Shown: positions 12,119 through 25,294 of the stretch, one piece after another | Position numbering within the stretch: the first letter of the stretch is position 1 | Layout: every line of letters begins with the position of its first letter | Source: Thunnus maccoyii | Lineage: Eukaryota > Chordata > Actinopteri > Scombriformes > Scombridae | Assembly: GCF_910596095.1 (NCBI RefSeq) | Contig: NC_056554.1 | Span: forward strand, 6,076,001-6,140,000 | DNA length: 64,000 nt | Direction of reading: 5' to 3' | Notes under the pieces: model-generated | Seen by the model: only the letters and a program-made list of their open reading frames with translations | Databases searched by the model: none | Told to the model about the DNA's origin: nothing | Translations under genes and position numbers: made by a program

Positions 12119-13640
12119 CACAACCACCACAAAAGACAGGTGATATAAATATATAAATAGAAGAGAGACTGTAAATGGGGCTGCTGTAAAGAGACGCATT
12201 TTGACAATAAATTAAAGGTCAAACTTACACAGAAACAATTGAATACTTCCTTTTAAATTAATCTATTCAGTGCTTTGAGCACCACAAAAAAGCATCTATT
12301 GTATGTAAGAGTGCAAATACCTCTACATCTTCCTGAAAATCACATAGCCTGCTGTAAAGCATGGGGGTAAAGTTCAGCAGGTCTCGTTGTAATGACTGTA
12401 AGGCCGATAGATCTGACTCTAAACCTGAACAGTAATAGTGAACTACTAGAGCACCAGGATTCTTGAAAGGATGCCAACTGGTGGGACAGCTTGGCTTTTC
12501 ATTGATGCTGTCTTAGCTCAATCGGTCAGGTCAAACATGGAAGAGAGAGCACATAGAGTGCTGATAGTCAAAAGAAAACCTTCGTCTTCCATTTGACTTT
12601 GGTACAAAAATGAAAAGCACATACAGCTGGAAGAAATATTATCCAAAGTGGAAAGAACACATGACCAACTACAGTTGCAGTCGACAGAAACTTTCTATTT
12701 GTGGTGGCTGTAGCTCACTTGGTAAAGCGGGTTTGCCTTTAATCACAAGGTTGCTTCAGCCAATGTCAACAAGTCCTCCAAATTAAACAACTAAATACGT
12801 TGTTTGACCATGCAAGCCACATAGGAGCATTTTCTAATCTCACACCCCTATCAGCAGTAATCGGGAGGACATCATCATTAGTCTGTGCTTTTTAAAACCA
12901 TTGCAAATGATTTGTTAAAAAATTATGATGAATTATGATGAGGTTACACTGTGGTTAAGGTCTGGTTACATTTAGGTACTAAAACCACTTGGTTAGGTTT
13001 AGGGAAACATCATGGTTTGGGTTAAAGTATTCATTTTGTTAAGGTTAGACAAATATGTGGTGTGGATTCGAGTTACTACTACTTCCTTAATGTTAGGTGA
13101 CCTTCATTGTAATGACTACAATAATAACTATGGGGTTAAGGTTAGGGGATAATCGTAGTTAAGGTTTTTAAAAAACTGTCCTGACTCACGGTTGGAAACG
13201 GGAAATGAACAATGGTCTCCTGTGGCAAAGTCCAATGATGGGTTAATGCCCTCATTGACCCCTCCTCCTCTGAATGTGGGAATCTGTCAGCTTTTAAATA
13301 CATCATCTGACCTGTGCCACTACTCCGGGTTATAATTACTACGGCCACTAGATGGCATCTGTCACTCAAACATAACTATATGTTGTTTTTGAGTGACTAA
13401 CATTACGACATATTTGTTGGGTCTCACCAGCCGACCACACGTTTCAAGACTCTAAGAAACAAAGGGAGTCCTCAAGAAAGTCAATTTCCCCAGAGTCTGT
13501 GGTTGTTTACACCCAAGTGTGAACTCCACCCATGGACCCAGGTTAACAAAACTAGAAATTCCCCTTTTCTGCCGTCTTTCCCCTCATGGCTGCTGCGGAA
13601 GCTCTCTCGTGTGGCCTGCTCACAGCAGTATATAAAAAAG
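12119..13640. other. Duplicated intergenic block, no gene
   Basis: This corresponds to about 22230-23540 and about 33420-34715, the flanks upstream of G4 and G6. Similarity stops near 13400. No coding content is recognised. It contains a tRNA-like SINE head (12703-12780). Confidence 0.5.
12703..12780 (+). repeat. tRNA-derived SINE head fragment
   Basis: 'ggctgtagctcacttggtaaagc' resembles a tRNA A box, and 'aaggttgcttcagcc' a decayed B box. It lacks a complete cloverleaf, so it is not a tRNA gene. Paralogous copies lie at 22859-22940 and 34036-34115, so it is older than the segmental duplications. Confidence 0.5.
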
Positions 13641-13682
13641 TGATTAAATGGCAGTTCAACAGTTAATTGAAACTGCATTCAC

Positions 13683-13708
13683 CTCTGCATCTGCTGTGGA
13701 CGGAGCTG
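13683..13708 (-). pseudogene. Stray fragment of NITR cytoplasmic exon 4
   Basis: The stretch and its splice donor (attcac at 13677-13682) match exon 4 of type-a-tail genes (for example G5 25540-25583), with matching intron sequence to the left (13640-13676). After 13708 the sequence switches abruptly to the b-type 3' flank (compare 30452 and 41925). It is a recombination scar marking a deleted gene end. Confidence 0.65.
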
Positions 13709-14605
13709 TTGTTACTGGTGTCAGCTGTCTGTCATGTGTATGTCGTTATCATGTATATTCAATTTTGTGCCCACACTGCCAACTAATTTCCTTCTGTGAT
13801 AATATCATTAATCAAATACTTCAGATAGATGTAAAATATCAAAGGTATCATGTCTATTTGTTACTATGAATTAGAAAGTCTTTAATAAAGGCACAACTGC
13901 AACTCTCATTTTCACATAAACAGTAATATTGTAAACTAATAGAGTCTTCCTGTGCCATTTTATTTTTGGTACCAGAACAATTAAGTTTCATCACTCACCC
14001 ACTCAGTGGGGTGGTTGAGATCAAACACATGCTTTTTATGATAAACATGGTGCCATTGCTGCAACAACACCTTGACTCTTGCATGAAGAAACACAAGTTA
14101 CTCTTATCAAGGATTGAACACACACACACACATATTGTCTCATGGTTAAAGTTAGATGATGTTTATTTGATTATTAATATAAAATGTACACACAATTCAG
14201 AAACACATACATGAGTTGGTTAAAAAACAATGAGGATAAAACACAAAAGTTCAACACAATCTTGATCCTAAAAGCCCACAAGTAACTTCTACAGCATTGA
14301 TCAAACCAACCTTTTACATTCACTGGTTAAGACACAAAAAATCATAATATTCATACAGTATGTACTAAATATGAACTTAGATACACAGTTTATTTGCAAA
14401 AAACAAAGTAACATTGTGCAGATATTCTGATTCAGACCACACAAAAAATAGAATATCCTAAAAATACCAAAGCAGAGCAAGAGATTTAAGAAGCTATAAA
14501 ACACTTTCTTTCAAATTTAAAAACTAAATCCATGTTACACCTTCAAAGAGATTCTACAATATAATGTCTTATGCACAAAGTACAAATGAAACATGTCCAG
14601 TTCTA
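13709..14605. other. 3' flank of G3, no gene
   Basis: Shared with about 30452-31346 (G6) and about 41925-42820 (G8), and in part with 53880-54380 (G10). An AATAAA on the minus strand (14389-14394) about 215 nt past the G3 stop is a candidate poly(A) signal. No coding content is seen. Confidence 0.5.
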
Positions 14606-16100
14606 CTACTTTACGCTGTAGTACACACATTCACTCCAGGTTTGGTTCTGTCTTCTTCGTCTGTTGGTCAGGTTCACACTTAAAGCAGCATAATACAGGT
14701 TGTCTGCATCTTTGTAACCCTGGTAACAAAGTATATATCAGTATGATATTATTCTAAAACAATGTCCTAAAAAGAAATGCATTGTTGTCCTGAATGTTAA
14801 AAAAGGATATTAGCTGTAATTCAAGAATTAATGAATACAGTTATTATTCACCTTCGCATTGACTGTAGAGGGAGCTGAAATTCTTGCCTGAGACTCTGGT
14901 TGTGAAACACAGAAAAAGTTTTTTATTCAAAAGTCATGTTCAGTGAATACAAGCTTTCAGATATAAACAGTTACCTGCAGATTGGCAGCTATTGCTCTTG
15001 CTCATCTTGTAGAAAGCCAATAAAACACTGAGGATGGTGGTGAACACCAAAGCTCCACTCAAGAAATACACCAAGACAAGAGAGTCCACCTCATCTGCAG
15101 AGAGTCAGACACCAGAAACAGAGCTTTCAGCATGTTTTCAGTTTTTATCCTAAGCTTAATGAGGAAGTAAGACTGTATCAAATGGGACAATGTCTCCTAA
15201 AAAATTACTTACTCTCAATGTCCAACGTTGTCCCGTTTCCAAATAGTATCTGTCCACATGAGGCGACAGCACAGTAGTACGTCCCATTATGTGAAAGATC
15301 CAGACTCTTCATTGGCAAGTTGTAGACACAGGTGTGTGTTTGTGTGTTGCTGTTCCTCTCACACTGATCATTCCTGCCTCCATGTGTGTAAATGATTCCT
15401 GGATGAGATTCTTGAGAGTTTTTGAACCAGTAAACACTGTGTTTTCCATCATCACAGGTCCCAGTGTGTACTATACAGTTCAGAGTCACAGAGACTCCTG
15501 GCTGGATGCTCTCAGATGCCGACTGATGGACCGAAGCTTCAATGTTCAAACCTGAACCCTTTACATTGACAATAATGCTCTCTAAAAATTCATACGAGTA
15601 TGAATAGCTACTTATGCAGTAGTAAGTAGCTGAGTCTGAGATGTGCAAATCTGTGATCTTCAAGTGATTTTTCTTGTTTTCATTATCCAATGTGAAACGT
15701 GGATTGTTCTGTAATTCATTATGAAAAGTGCCATTACTTTCGTAGTTGTAGAAGGTGGAGATGAGCCTTGGTTTCTGCCCTAGAATTTGCTTATACCAGT
15801 AAAGCCTTGAAACAGCACCTTCATAGGAACATTGCAAAGTCACCTCATCACCAACATTAGCTGATATAAAACCACTGTCTTGATGAACAGATGAGGAGAA
15901 TTTCAGATCAGTCATCTGAGCTGAAGTGAAAAAACAGATAAAAAAAGTATAGTTAATTAAATGTGATAGAATTCAACATAATCAGTAAATATTTGAAAAC
16001 CAACCACTAACAGATAAAAGTTGGAATCACAAACACGCAACTCACCCATTTCCACCAAGAACAGACATGTGAGATAGAAAGCAAACACTGGAGATGTCAT
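14606..16100 (-). CDS. nitr: G3: NITR, chimera of G1-type ectodomain and b-type tail
   Basis: A 346-aa NITR. Exons on the minus strand: 16046-16100, 15213-15920, 14975-15094, 14852-14895, 14606-14719, all GT-AG. Leader, V, I and intron 2 are nearly identical to G1 (CDR3-like CISSYSYSYEF). From within the transmembrane exon onward the gene follows G6/G8/G10: intron 3 and the tail with ITIM LYYAAL and CVYYSV. The transmembrane exon (120 nt) is one codon shorter than in G1. It keeps the TM acceptor AG (ctgcag) that G6, G8, G10 and G11 have lost. The V domain has the usual Cys/Trp/Cys framework, and the I domain has FGNGT. Confidence 0.92.
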
Positions 16101-16169
16101 CGTGTTCAACTTGCCGTGTGAAATGAAAAGATCATTTACTTTTCTCCACTCCTCATAGACAAGACTGCG

Positions 16170-16223
16170 TTTGATTGGCCAACCTGAAGTGACACTGTAT
16201 AGGAAACATGATCACATGTTCAC
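16170..16223 (-). promoter_or_regulatory. G3 conserved proximal promoter block
   Basis: Inverted CCAAT at 16174-16178 and the AACATG-ATCA-CATGTT palindrome, essentially identical to the G1 block. Confidence 0.6.
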
Positions 16224-17107
16224 TGTCATCTGTACTGTCAAATTTCATTCTTGAGAAGACTCACTTGGTGAGAGGTATATGAAGAACATAATGGCTCATT
16301 AACGTGGCATTAAGTGTACTTACCCATAATGGCATTTTATTTTTTATTTATTTTTTTATTATTTTGTTTCTCTATTCTATTTCCTATCCTGAGGTTAACC
16401 TGACATCGTTTGTTCATCAAAAATGCATCTAAAACACAAGACTTTTTTGGTAGCAATATTGTAGGTTGTGGTGGAACAAGAAGGAGCAACCACAGTGAGT
16501 TAGATGAAGAGTTGCAGGTGACAGGCTGCACACCTCCTTAGCAAGGTAACTTTCTTCTCACTGTGCCCTGCTGTCATGTAGAAAAGTACTTGCGCTGTGT
16601 ACAGTATGAAATCACATCACGGCTGCTCATGGTTTGATGGAAAATTCAAATTTTTCACTTGCTTTATTAAAACGATGGTTTGTTTGGCTGCTCTGTTAAC
16701 AGATGCACCAGTTGCTCCTATTTTGTACTTCTGACCACGTAGCAGCTGAAGGAGTGTTTGCTGGCCCACAATCCTGCAGTATTAAACTGAACTTGCTCTT
16801 TCTACCAGTAAGCATGGGTTTTGCTAAATCAACCAGAATTAAAATCTTAAGGATTATAACTTTAAAGTTCTGAGTAATCAAAACCTGATTTACTTAAAAA
16901 AATGTATCAATCTCAAGGCAAATATGTTGTAGCAGACCTCCTGGCCTCTGCAATGTCTTTCTGAGCACCTTTGTTTTCTCTTATCTGGAGCAAATGTCAA
17001 GTCGTCCTGCTAGACCTCTCTGAAAACGATCTGAGGCTCCCTTACTTGGAAACCACAGATCAACGTAAAACTGTTGTTGTAATTTTACTTCTTTCATACA
17101 ACACATT

Positions 17108-18763
17108 GGGCCTCATTCACTAATATGTGCGTAGAAATATTCTTACTTTGTGCACAAAACAAGTTTGCACACAAAATTATCGTTGGGTTCATGACACGTG
17201 TGCACTGGCCAATTTTGTTCTTACCAGCGTGTGCATGTTAGTGAATCAGAATCATTCTAAATTGACAGGCATGTGCCCACTATCAGTAATTATTACACGG
17301 CTTTGTTAAATACCCCTGATTCTGATTGGTCAATTACGGCATTTTACGGTCTGTCATTTCTGAATAGCAAACCGCTGCTATGAAATACAGACTGTTGCTA
17401 AGGACGCAGTTCTGTTCATAGACTCTGGAGGACAATGTCCAATCATATCAATCCACAGAAAGAAGTCTGGTAAAATTTACCAACTACAGCTCATTCGCGA
17501 CACCTTGTGGCAAAAAAACGTTAGCGATAATGTCTGTGACTGGGCACAGATGTGACGGCAGCCTGAAGAGCTACGGGGCTCCAACCATTACAGAAAGGGA
17601 AAAGTTTAGCGAGATCCTGTCGTCCAGTCCAGGCAATGGCAGCAGATCTGGTGAGCGCCTCTCTTAGTTGTGCATCACTACACACTAACTTAAATGATAA
17701 GCAGTAGTGATAAGAGTAATATTGTTACCAGTTGTAACATTAGTAACAGTTGTGTTTCCAGGTGTGTAAACTGCAAAACCCCAGAGAGAAGAAAATGTAG
17801 AGATGAATGACAGAAACGTCATGATCTTCAGAAGGCTACAGAGCTTTCATAGATATTAATGTTACTATGCACGCAGTTCCAACCGTAGAATCTAATGGAC
17901 AATTTTTTTAGCAGAAGCACTAAAATAATTTTTAAATCAATATTTTGTATCAGATTATTGATTTCCTTATTAAGTAGCTGTGTAATAAGCCGTTTGGAGC
18001 CTGATTGTGAATCCTGTATACAGCCTGCATACCTGTTGCACCACTACCACTCAGTACGTCTGTAACAAAATAAAAAGTTGGTAACTGTGTAGATCTGTGG
18101 AATTAATCTAAATAAATCTCTACTGCTGCACCAGGTGTGCATTGCATTTCGTCTCTCACCGCAATAGGCCGTGATGCAGTGACAATGCAGAGCATCCCTC
18201 CATGTGCCACTACTGAACTGTCAGGCTGTGAGGACACTGAAAAGGCTGCTGGTTAACAAGCTGCATATATCACGGCCAAATCTGATGGAGGAAATTAATT
18301 GCTGTCACATTCAATATGGAAATTCTGATATATCAGCTAAAGCGAAGTCATCCGAAAGTGGGATCAGGACAGTTTTAATCTATTAATAATTTCATAACAT
18401 TTGTGATGATGATTTATAGATTACAATGTCTTAGCTATTACTTTTATAATTAGTAAATAAGTTGTGTATTATTGGTAATTTCACACTTTTAAATGTTGTA
18501 TATTTAGGTCCAAACATTTTTTAAATAATTGTGGTTCTAATATATTGTTTACATTGAATACATATAGACTTGATCGTTATTAAAACTGTGGGACATTTAT
18601 GATTTGTGTGTATGCATGGTCTAAGGCAGTTCTAAATTTGTTTGCAGAGCAAGAATAAATTCAGGTAAGAACATATTTATGAATCCCAAATTTGTGTTTA
18701 AAACGTTTGTACGCACAGTTCAAGCACAGATTTGTGCATATGCACTGTTTATGAATGAGGCCC
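17108..18763. mobile_element. PIF/Harbinger-like element, non-autonomous
   Basis: A 1.66-kb element. Its ends are GGGCCTCATTC on the left and GAATGAGGCCC on the right, perfectly inverted, and it is flanked by ATT on both sides (17105-17107 and 18764-18766). A 3-bp target duplication is usual for PIF/Harbinger; the class is inferred from that. No intact transposase is seen. The shortened paralogue is at 4067-5170. Confidence 0.65.
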
Positions 18764-18984
18764 ATTGTTTGAAACTAAGCCTACATCATTGGTTTATGTT
18801 TTTTTTTTTTTTTATCATAACATACAAGAATGACCCATCCTTGTCACTTTACATTTTCTCATCACATTGGCAGATAACATTTGTGGTTTGTGGGTTTACA
18901 CACATGTACGTGTACGTGCACATGCTGATGTTCAAAGTGTCACAGAAACTTGTCATATAGCATCACTGAATTTTTTCTTCTTCA

Positions 18985-19130
18985 CAGACAGCACTGTGTT
19001 TGATTGGCCAATCAGAAGTGACACCTAATGTCTTACTTTGGAAACATGATCACATGTTCAGAGCTACTTATGGTATTCAGAGAGGATTTACAAGGTCAGG
19101 AGTATATGAGCAACTTAATGACTCTTCAAC
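18985..19130 (-). pseudogene. Stray NITR promoter relic
   Basis: Counterpart of 5270-5430: ATTGGCCAAT, then 'aacatgatcacatgttcag', in promoter orientation on the minus strand but without a recognisable leader exon below it. Another lost receptor gene is likely. Confidence 0.5.
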
Positions 19131-20172
19131 TTTGTCAGCAATGGCATTAGCTTTAAAATTACCAAAGCATACAGTACCAGTGAAATGTTTGGACACATTA
19201 TCTCATTCAAGGGAATGGGAAGGTGTGTCCAAATTTTTGACTGGTACTGTATATGGGAGGGTGAGCCTCGTCTCTTCTCAGCTCATGACACCACCTCAAG
19301 AAACACCAGAGGAATATCTCTATTAAACATAGTGAGTATGATATATGGCTCAAAGGCAGAATGTTTTGCTTATATATCATCCACATTTATTACTACTTCA
19401 CAGAATTTGTGCAAGTTATTACACTTCTTTCAAAAAAAATTAACACTCAAAACTCAGCTAATCTGCTTCATCAGGACTGTGTGGGTTTGGTTTGCACAGA
19501 TGTGATTGACAGTGGCTTGGCAAAATAACCCAACAACCCAACAACTGACGTCAGATTCTGATTCAAATTTAGCAAAAGTCTGATTGGGACAGAAATACGT
19601 GACATCACCTTATTTCCACCAAGCCCCGCCCACAGTAAACTACTGAGAGGAGCGAAGACAAAACAGCTCAAACAGATATCTCTCAAGTGAAATAAGCAAA
19701 ACTTTTACTGTCTTTTCCATTCTGTGTTGATTTGTTTCAACTTCAACCTTTTTCTGCCCCAGTGAAAAAAGTTAAAAATAGCATAATTTAACATTAACAA
19801 CAGTAAATCCAGCCTGTCACATAATTTTGCTTGAGATCAGCCAATGTACATTCATGCAGTTCTGTCTCACATACACTTGTTCTGAAGCCCATCTTGTGAA
19901 AATGCTGATTTGCTAAAATTTGACTTGAGTTGTGGATAGAACATTAAAAACGTTTTAATTTGACATAAATATATTATTACTTCAATCCATCACCAACATA
20001 CTTTCTCAAATAACTGGTTGAATCAACTCATCTCTGGGAATTATGGCTGCTCCATTCTATGGTCACAAGAAAAATATACTGATAACATGATCTCAGTGTC
20101 TTATGAGTTTGCTAGAAACACTAATAAAGGCATATCTTATTACACTGCAACAAATATAAAACATGTACAGTT
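19131..20172. other. 3' flank of G4, no gene
   Basis: Duplicate of 5431-6558. Nothing coding is recognised. Confidence 0.45.
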
Positions 20173-21672
20173 CTACTGCTTTACTCTTGAGTACACGCAT
20201 TCAGCCTCGGTGTTGTTCCTCTGTCTTCTAGATCTGTTGATCTTGTGCTCCTTTAAAGCTGCGTAATGGATGTTTTCTTCATTATGGTGACCCTGATCAT
20301 AAAATATAAATCAGTAAATCACAATATTTGAGAAAAATAAGTATAGATACAAATGTGCTTAAAAATGTTTTAATAATAATACAATAGTTTATCTAAAAAG
20401 ACAAAAAGAACATACCTCTGCATCTGATGTGGAGGGAGCTGAAAATCTCGCCTGAGACTCTGAGAAAGATTAAACAGTGAGCTTACTATAATGCCATGTT
20501 CAGTTAATACACACTGTCAACAAAGAATAGCAGTTATCATACCTTTACACTGGCAGCCGTTTCTCTTCTTCATCTTGTACACTGAGAAAGCCAGTAAAAT
20601 AACCAGGATGGTGGTGAATGTCAAAACTCCACTCAAGAAATACACCAAGACAAGAGAATCCACCTCATCTGCAGAGAGCCAGACACCAGAAGACAGTAGA
20701 AAGCTTTTAGCTGTGTTATTCTGAGTTTAAATATGGAGCTATGCACTTATAAAAAAAAAAAGGACAACCTTTGTTAGAAAAAGTTACTTACTGCCAGCGT
20801 CCAGCTTGGTCCCGTTTCCAAACAGTATCCATCCACATGAGGCGACAGCACATTCGGTCCCAACATAAGAAGGATTCAGATTCTTCATTGGCAAGTTGTA
20901 GACACAGGTGTGTGTTTGTGTGTTGTTGTTCCTCTCACACTGATCATTCCTGCCTCCATGTGTGTAAATGATTCCTGGATGAGATTCTTCAGAGTTTTTG
21001 AACCAGTAAACACTGTGTTCTCCATCATCACAGGTCCCAGTGTGTACTGTACAGTTCAGAGTCACAGAGCCTCCTGGCTGGATGCTCTCAGATGCCGACT
21101 GATGGACCAAAGCTTGGATGTTCAAACCTGAACCCTTTACACTGACAACAGTACCCTCCTCAAATTCAATCATTAATGAAGACCTTCTTGCGCAGTAGTA
21201 AGTGGCTGAGTCTGAAATGCGTAAATCTGAGATCATCAAGTGATTTTTACCACGTTTAGTATCCAGTGTGAAGTGTGGATTGTCCTTGAATTCATGAAGA
21301 AATGTGCCATTTTTATTAAACACAAATAAGGTAGACATGAGCCTTGGTTTCTGCCCGAGAGTTTGCTTGTACCAGTAAAGTCTTGTTGTAGCATCAGGAT
21401 CATAGAAACATTGTAAAGTCAAACTTTCACCAACATTTGCTGATACAAAACTACTTTCTTGATGAGATGAGGAAGATTTCTGATCAGTTGCTTGAGCTGA
21501 TGTGAAATAAAAGACAAAGCAAATGAAGAATTAATTTCAAAAGATACAATTCAGCATAATCAGTACATAAAGAAATATTTGAAACATTTGTACAAGTTCT
21601 TGTCAAACACTACTCACCCATTTTTCCCAAGATAAGACATGCCAGATACAAAACAAAGTTTAGAGATGTCAT
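20173..21672 (-). CDS. nitr: G4: NITR, CARR-type V, altered I domain
   Basis: A 349-aa NITR. Exons on the minus strand: 21618-21672, 20792-21496, 20543-20668, 20416-20459, 20173-20292. Class as G2: CDR3-like CARRSSLMIEF and a c-type tail (IHYAAL, CVYSRV). Oddity: in the I domain the F-strand motif GTYYC has become GTEC (one codon lost, the Tyr replaced), and GQILFGNG has become GWILFGNG. The cysteine is kept but the tyrosine corner is lost, which may weaken the fold. The frame is intact and splice sites are canonical. It heads the first copy of the 11.3-kb tandem duplication. Confidence 0.9.
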
Positions 21673-21741
21673 CGTGTTCAAATTGCCGTGTTGAATGAAA
21701 AGAATCTTGATACTTCTCCTCTCTTTAGAGACAAGGCTGCA

Positions 21742-21804
21742 TTTGATTGGCCAAACAAGTCACATTGAATGTCCTTTTTAGGAAACACGATCACATGTTC
21801 ACTG
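21742..21804 (-). promoter_or_regulatory. G4 conserved proximal promoter block
   Basis: Inverted CCAAT at 21746-21750. The palindrome is present with one change (aacacgatcacatgtt). Confidence 0.55.
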
Positions 21805-24800
21805 ACACCTACACTGTTATTTTGTTCTTTAAATAGAATCAAGTGGTGAGAGGTGTATCAAGAACATAATGGTTCCTAATGTTGGCGTTAGATTTTGAAT
21901 GACAAAAAATCAATGATGTTTCTATACAGTATGCACACTAGTAACATAATAGTATATAAAGATATAATGGAGCCCATTTCTGCTCAAAATGAACGTGGTC
22001 ATGTTGAGCAGATTAACAGGCAGGCATGATACTTTGCTAACTACAGTATCTGTCAAATACAGATATATAACATGGAAAAGATCATTTCCCAGATGATCAA
22101 CTTTATCATTTAACAAGAAAAATGCAACCTATTTTTATGACTTGGTGTGATTCAGAATCAGAAACAGATACACATACAATGAATTTGTCTTGTTGTATAA
22201 CAATTGACAAATAGAAGGTAAAAGAAAACACAACTAACACAAAAGACAGGTGATAAAAATATATAAATAAAAATTCATCCATGGTGACGATATAATTGAC
22301 TCTCTTTCAAAGCTGTATCCCAGAGAATGAAGACTATAATTCGGGCTGCGGTAAATAGACTCATTTTGACAGTACATTAAAGGTCAAATTTACACAGAAA
22401 CAATTGAATACTTCCTTTTAAATTAATGTATTCAGTGCTTTGAGCACCATAAAGACACATTTATTGTACGGAGAGTGCAAACACCTTTACATCTTGCTGA
22501 AAACCACATAGCTTGTTGTAAAGCATGGGAGTAAAGTTCAGCAGGTCTCAGAGTAATGACTGTAAGGCAGATAGATCTGACTGTAAACTTAACACAGTGA
22601 ATTAGTAGAGCACCAGATTTCTTGAAAGGATGCCAACTGTAGGGACAACTTGGCTTTTCATTGATGCTGTCTTAGTTCAATTGATCAGGTCAAACATGGA
22701 AGAGAGAGCACATAGAGTGCTGATAGTCAAAAGAAAACCTTCGTCTTCCATTTGACTTTGGTACAAAAATGAAAAGCACATACAGCTGGCAGAATTATTA
22801 TCCAAAATGGAAAGATCACATGACCAACTACAGTTGCAGTCGACAGAAACTTTCTATTGGGGTTGGCTGTAGCTCACTTGGTAAAGCGGGTTTGCCTTTA
22901 ATCACAAGGTTGCTTCAGCCAATGTCAACAAGTCCTTCAAATGAAACAACTAAATACCTCATCTGACCATGCACGCCACATAGGAGCATTTTCTAATCTC
23001 ACACCCAAATCAGCAGTAATCAGCAGAACATCATTTGTCTGTGCTTTTCAAAACCTTTACAAATCACTGTTAAAGAATAATAATGTTTTATGATGAGACA
23101 ACACTGTGGTTAAGGTCTGGTTACATTTAGGTATTTAAACCACTTGGTTAGATTTAGGTAATCATCATGGTTTGGGTTAAAATGATCATTTTATTAAGGT
23201 TAGACAAATATTTGGTGTAGGTTAAAGTTACTACTACTTCCTTAATGTTAGGTGACCTTCATTGTCATGACTACAATAATAACTATGGGTTAAGGTTAGG
23301 GGATAATCGTAGTTAAGGTTTTTAAAAAACTGTCCTGACTCTTGGTTGGAAATGGGAAATGAACAACGGTCTCCTGTGGAAAAGTCCAGTGTTGGGTTAA
23401 TGCCTCCATCCACCCCTCCTCCTCTGAATCCAGAAATCTATCAGCTTTTAAATATGTCATCTGGCCTGCACCACTGCTCCAGGTCATAATTACTACGGCC
23501 ACTAGATGGGATCTGTCATGCAACCATAACTATATGTTGTTTTTGAGCGACTGACATTATGATGTATTTTATCGTTTTTCTTGGGAAGCCAGTCTAGCCA
23601 ATGTATGTGTGTGCCAAAATCTAAGGCAAGTTGGACAGATCTGTCATACAAATGACTGTAATATAATATACTGCTGTCTACATGGCCGAGGCATGACAAA
23701 TGTTAGCATGCCATGGCTAGTCGAAAAAACAATCGGGACAATTTAAGGTGAATCCTAACTGGCTCCATGGTGGGTTTGGTCAGCTGAAAAATTATAAACA
23801 AAGTTGAGATTCACAGTTTAGAGACTTTGGCCCAGAGGCCCTGTTGTTCTGGGCTGATGTCTCTGTGACAATGCAGCAATGAAAAGGGAGAAAATAGAGA
23901 ATTAGAATATGAGACTTTAAACAGAGAAACAGAGATCACCATGACGAAGAATAATATATGCAGTAATGACCATGGGTGCATGGTTATGTTTAAAAATAGG
24001 GGAGCAAACTTGGAAAGATACATAATTAGCAAGGGGGTCTGGGGGTCCTCCCCCAGAAAAATTTGTTATTGAAAACAAATATCCTACATTTCTACACCAC
24101 CTAATCTAAATCAAGAAACAGCCACCTGCACTAGTCTAGAATAGGAGGATGCTATGAAAACCAGGAATGCATCAAGAACAGAACAGTATATAATTGGGTG
24201 GATGAGGACAGGAAATGATTATTAGAAGGCCACCTTCAAGGTCAAACAAGGACAAACAATTTATATAAATGAAATAGATTTACAACACATCACAATATGA
24301 TTTGGATAATCAAACCTGGTTAAACAATGTTAAACCTGAGGGTTGCTATTCTCAATACTCACAAGGCAATCTTCAAAGTCTAACAGCTGATGTAGCAGGA
24401 ATGAATAATTATAACTTCTAAAGCAGATCATTTTAACCTACATTATCTCAAATCAAGGACTATTTTAATGCACAACTCAGAAGGTGACCTTTGCTCAAGA
24501 CTTAAAAGGGCCGTTTTCAGTCGAGCACGAGACTTTACACAGCACAGAGCAGCTGGATGAAAGAGAGATCATGAGCTCATTACACAGAGTGAAGTGTCCT
24601 CGTATTTAAAAATGATTCCATCCACTATAATATAAAGTAAACAAATATGGATGCCTCATATCAGCAATAGTTCACATTTAAGATATAACTGATTTCAACA
24701 CAGATTTAAAGGCTGTTGTGATCTATTGACCATCAACATATATTTTTAAAACCTGACACACCCAACTCTGCTATCATACAACCACCATAAGTGGTCAGAT

Positions 24801-25294
24801 GCTCTGAACGTGAACACAAACATTGTCTCAAGGTCAAAGTGTACCATAATTACATTTATTTCATCATTACTGACACAAAATATTCATGGAAATGCACAAT
24901 GCACATAATCAGGTTAAAACCCATTCAAACAAATAATAGCATTTTTTCCCTTCATGTTCCTCATATCCAAACAGTAACTTGTTATACACCATAAATGAAT
25001 CTGGTCTTCTAAATGTTCTTGTATAATCACAGAAAGTATATGATTTTAGAATTAAAGATATATATTTTATTTAAAGAAAACAAATTAAAAGCAGAGACAT
25101 CCTGTAGACGTCCTTTAAAGCACACTGACAAGCAACACAGAGAGTACAGTCCTGAATGTGCAAATTACTAAACCGTACTAAAACACAGAGAATCTCATCT
25201 TTTGACTGCAGATCATGAGGCACATATTTATCTCAAGACCTTTATCTAAGACTACAATACATAATAAAGGAGATTCTAAGAAACCTCACAAGTT
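21805..25294. other. Intergenic region between G4 and G5, no gene
   Basis: No gene is recognised. It repeats almost exactly at about 32979-36612. It holds the SINE head at 22859-22940, the empty DIRS site near 22230, and an old repeat around 24000-24060 ('gggggtctgggggtcctccc'). The last 700 bp are the shared 3' flank of type-a-tail genes. Open frames here (for example 23296-23523 minus) are conserved only because the segment was recently duplicated. Confidence 0.5.

Noticed and set aside
12703-12780. Possible tRNA gene
   Set aside because: Only A-box-like and weak B-box sequence; no cloverleaf; three copies follow the segmental duplications, so it is a SINE remnant.
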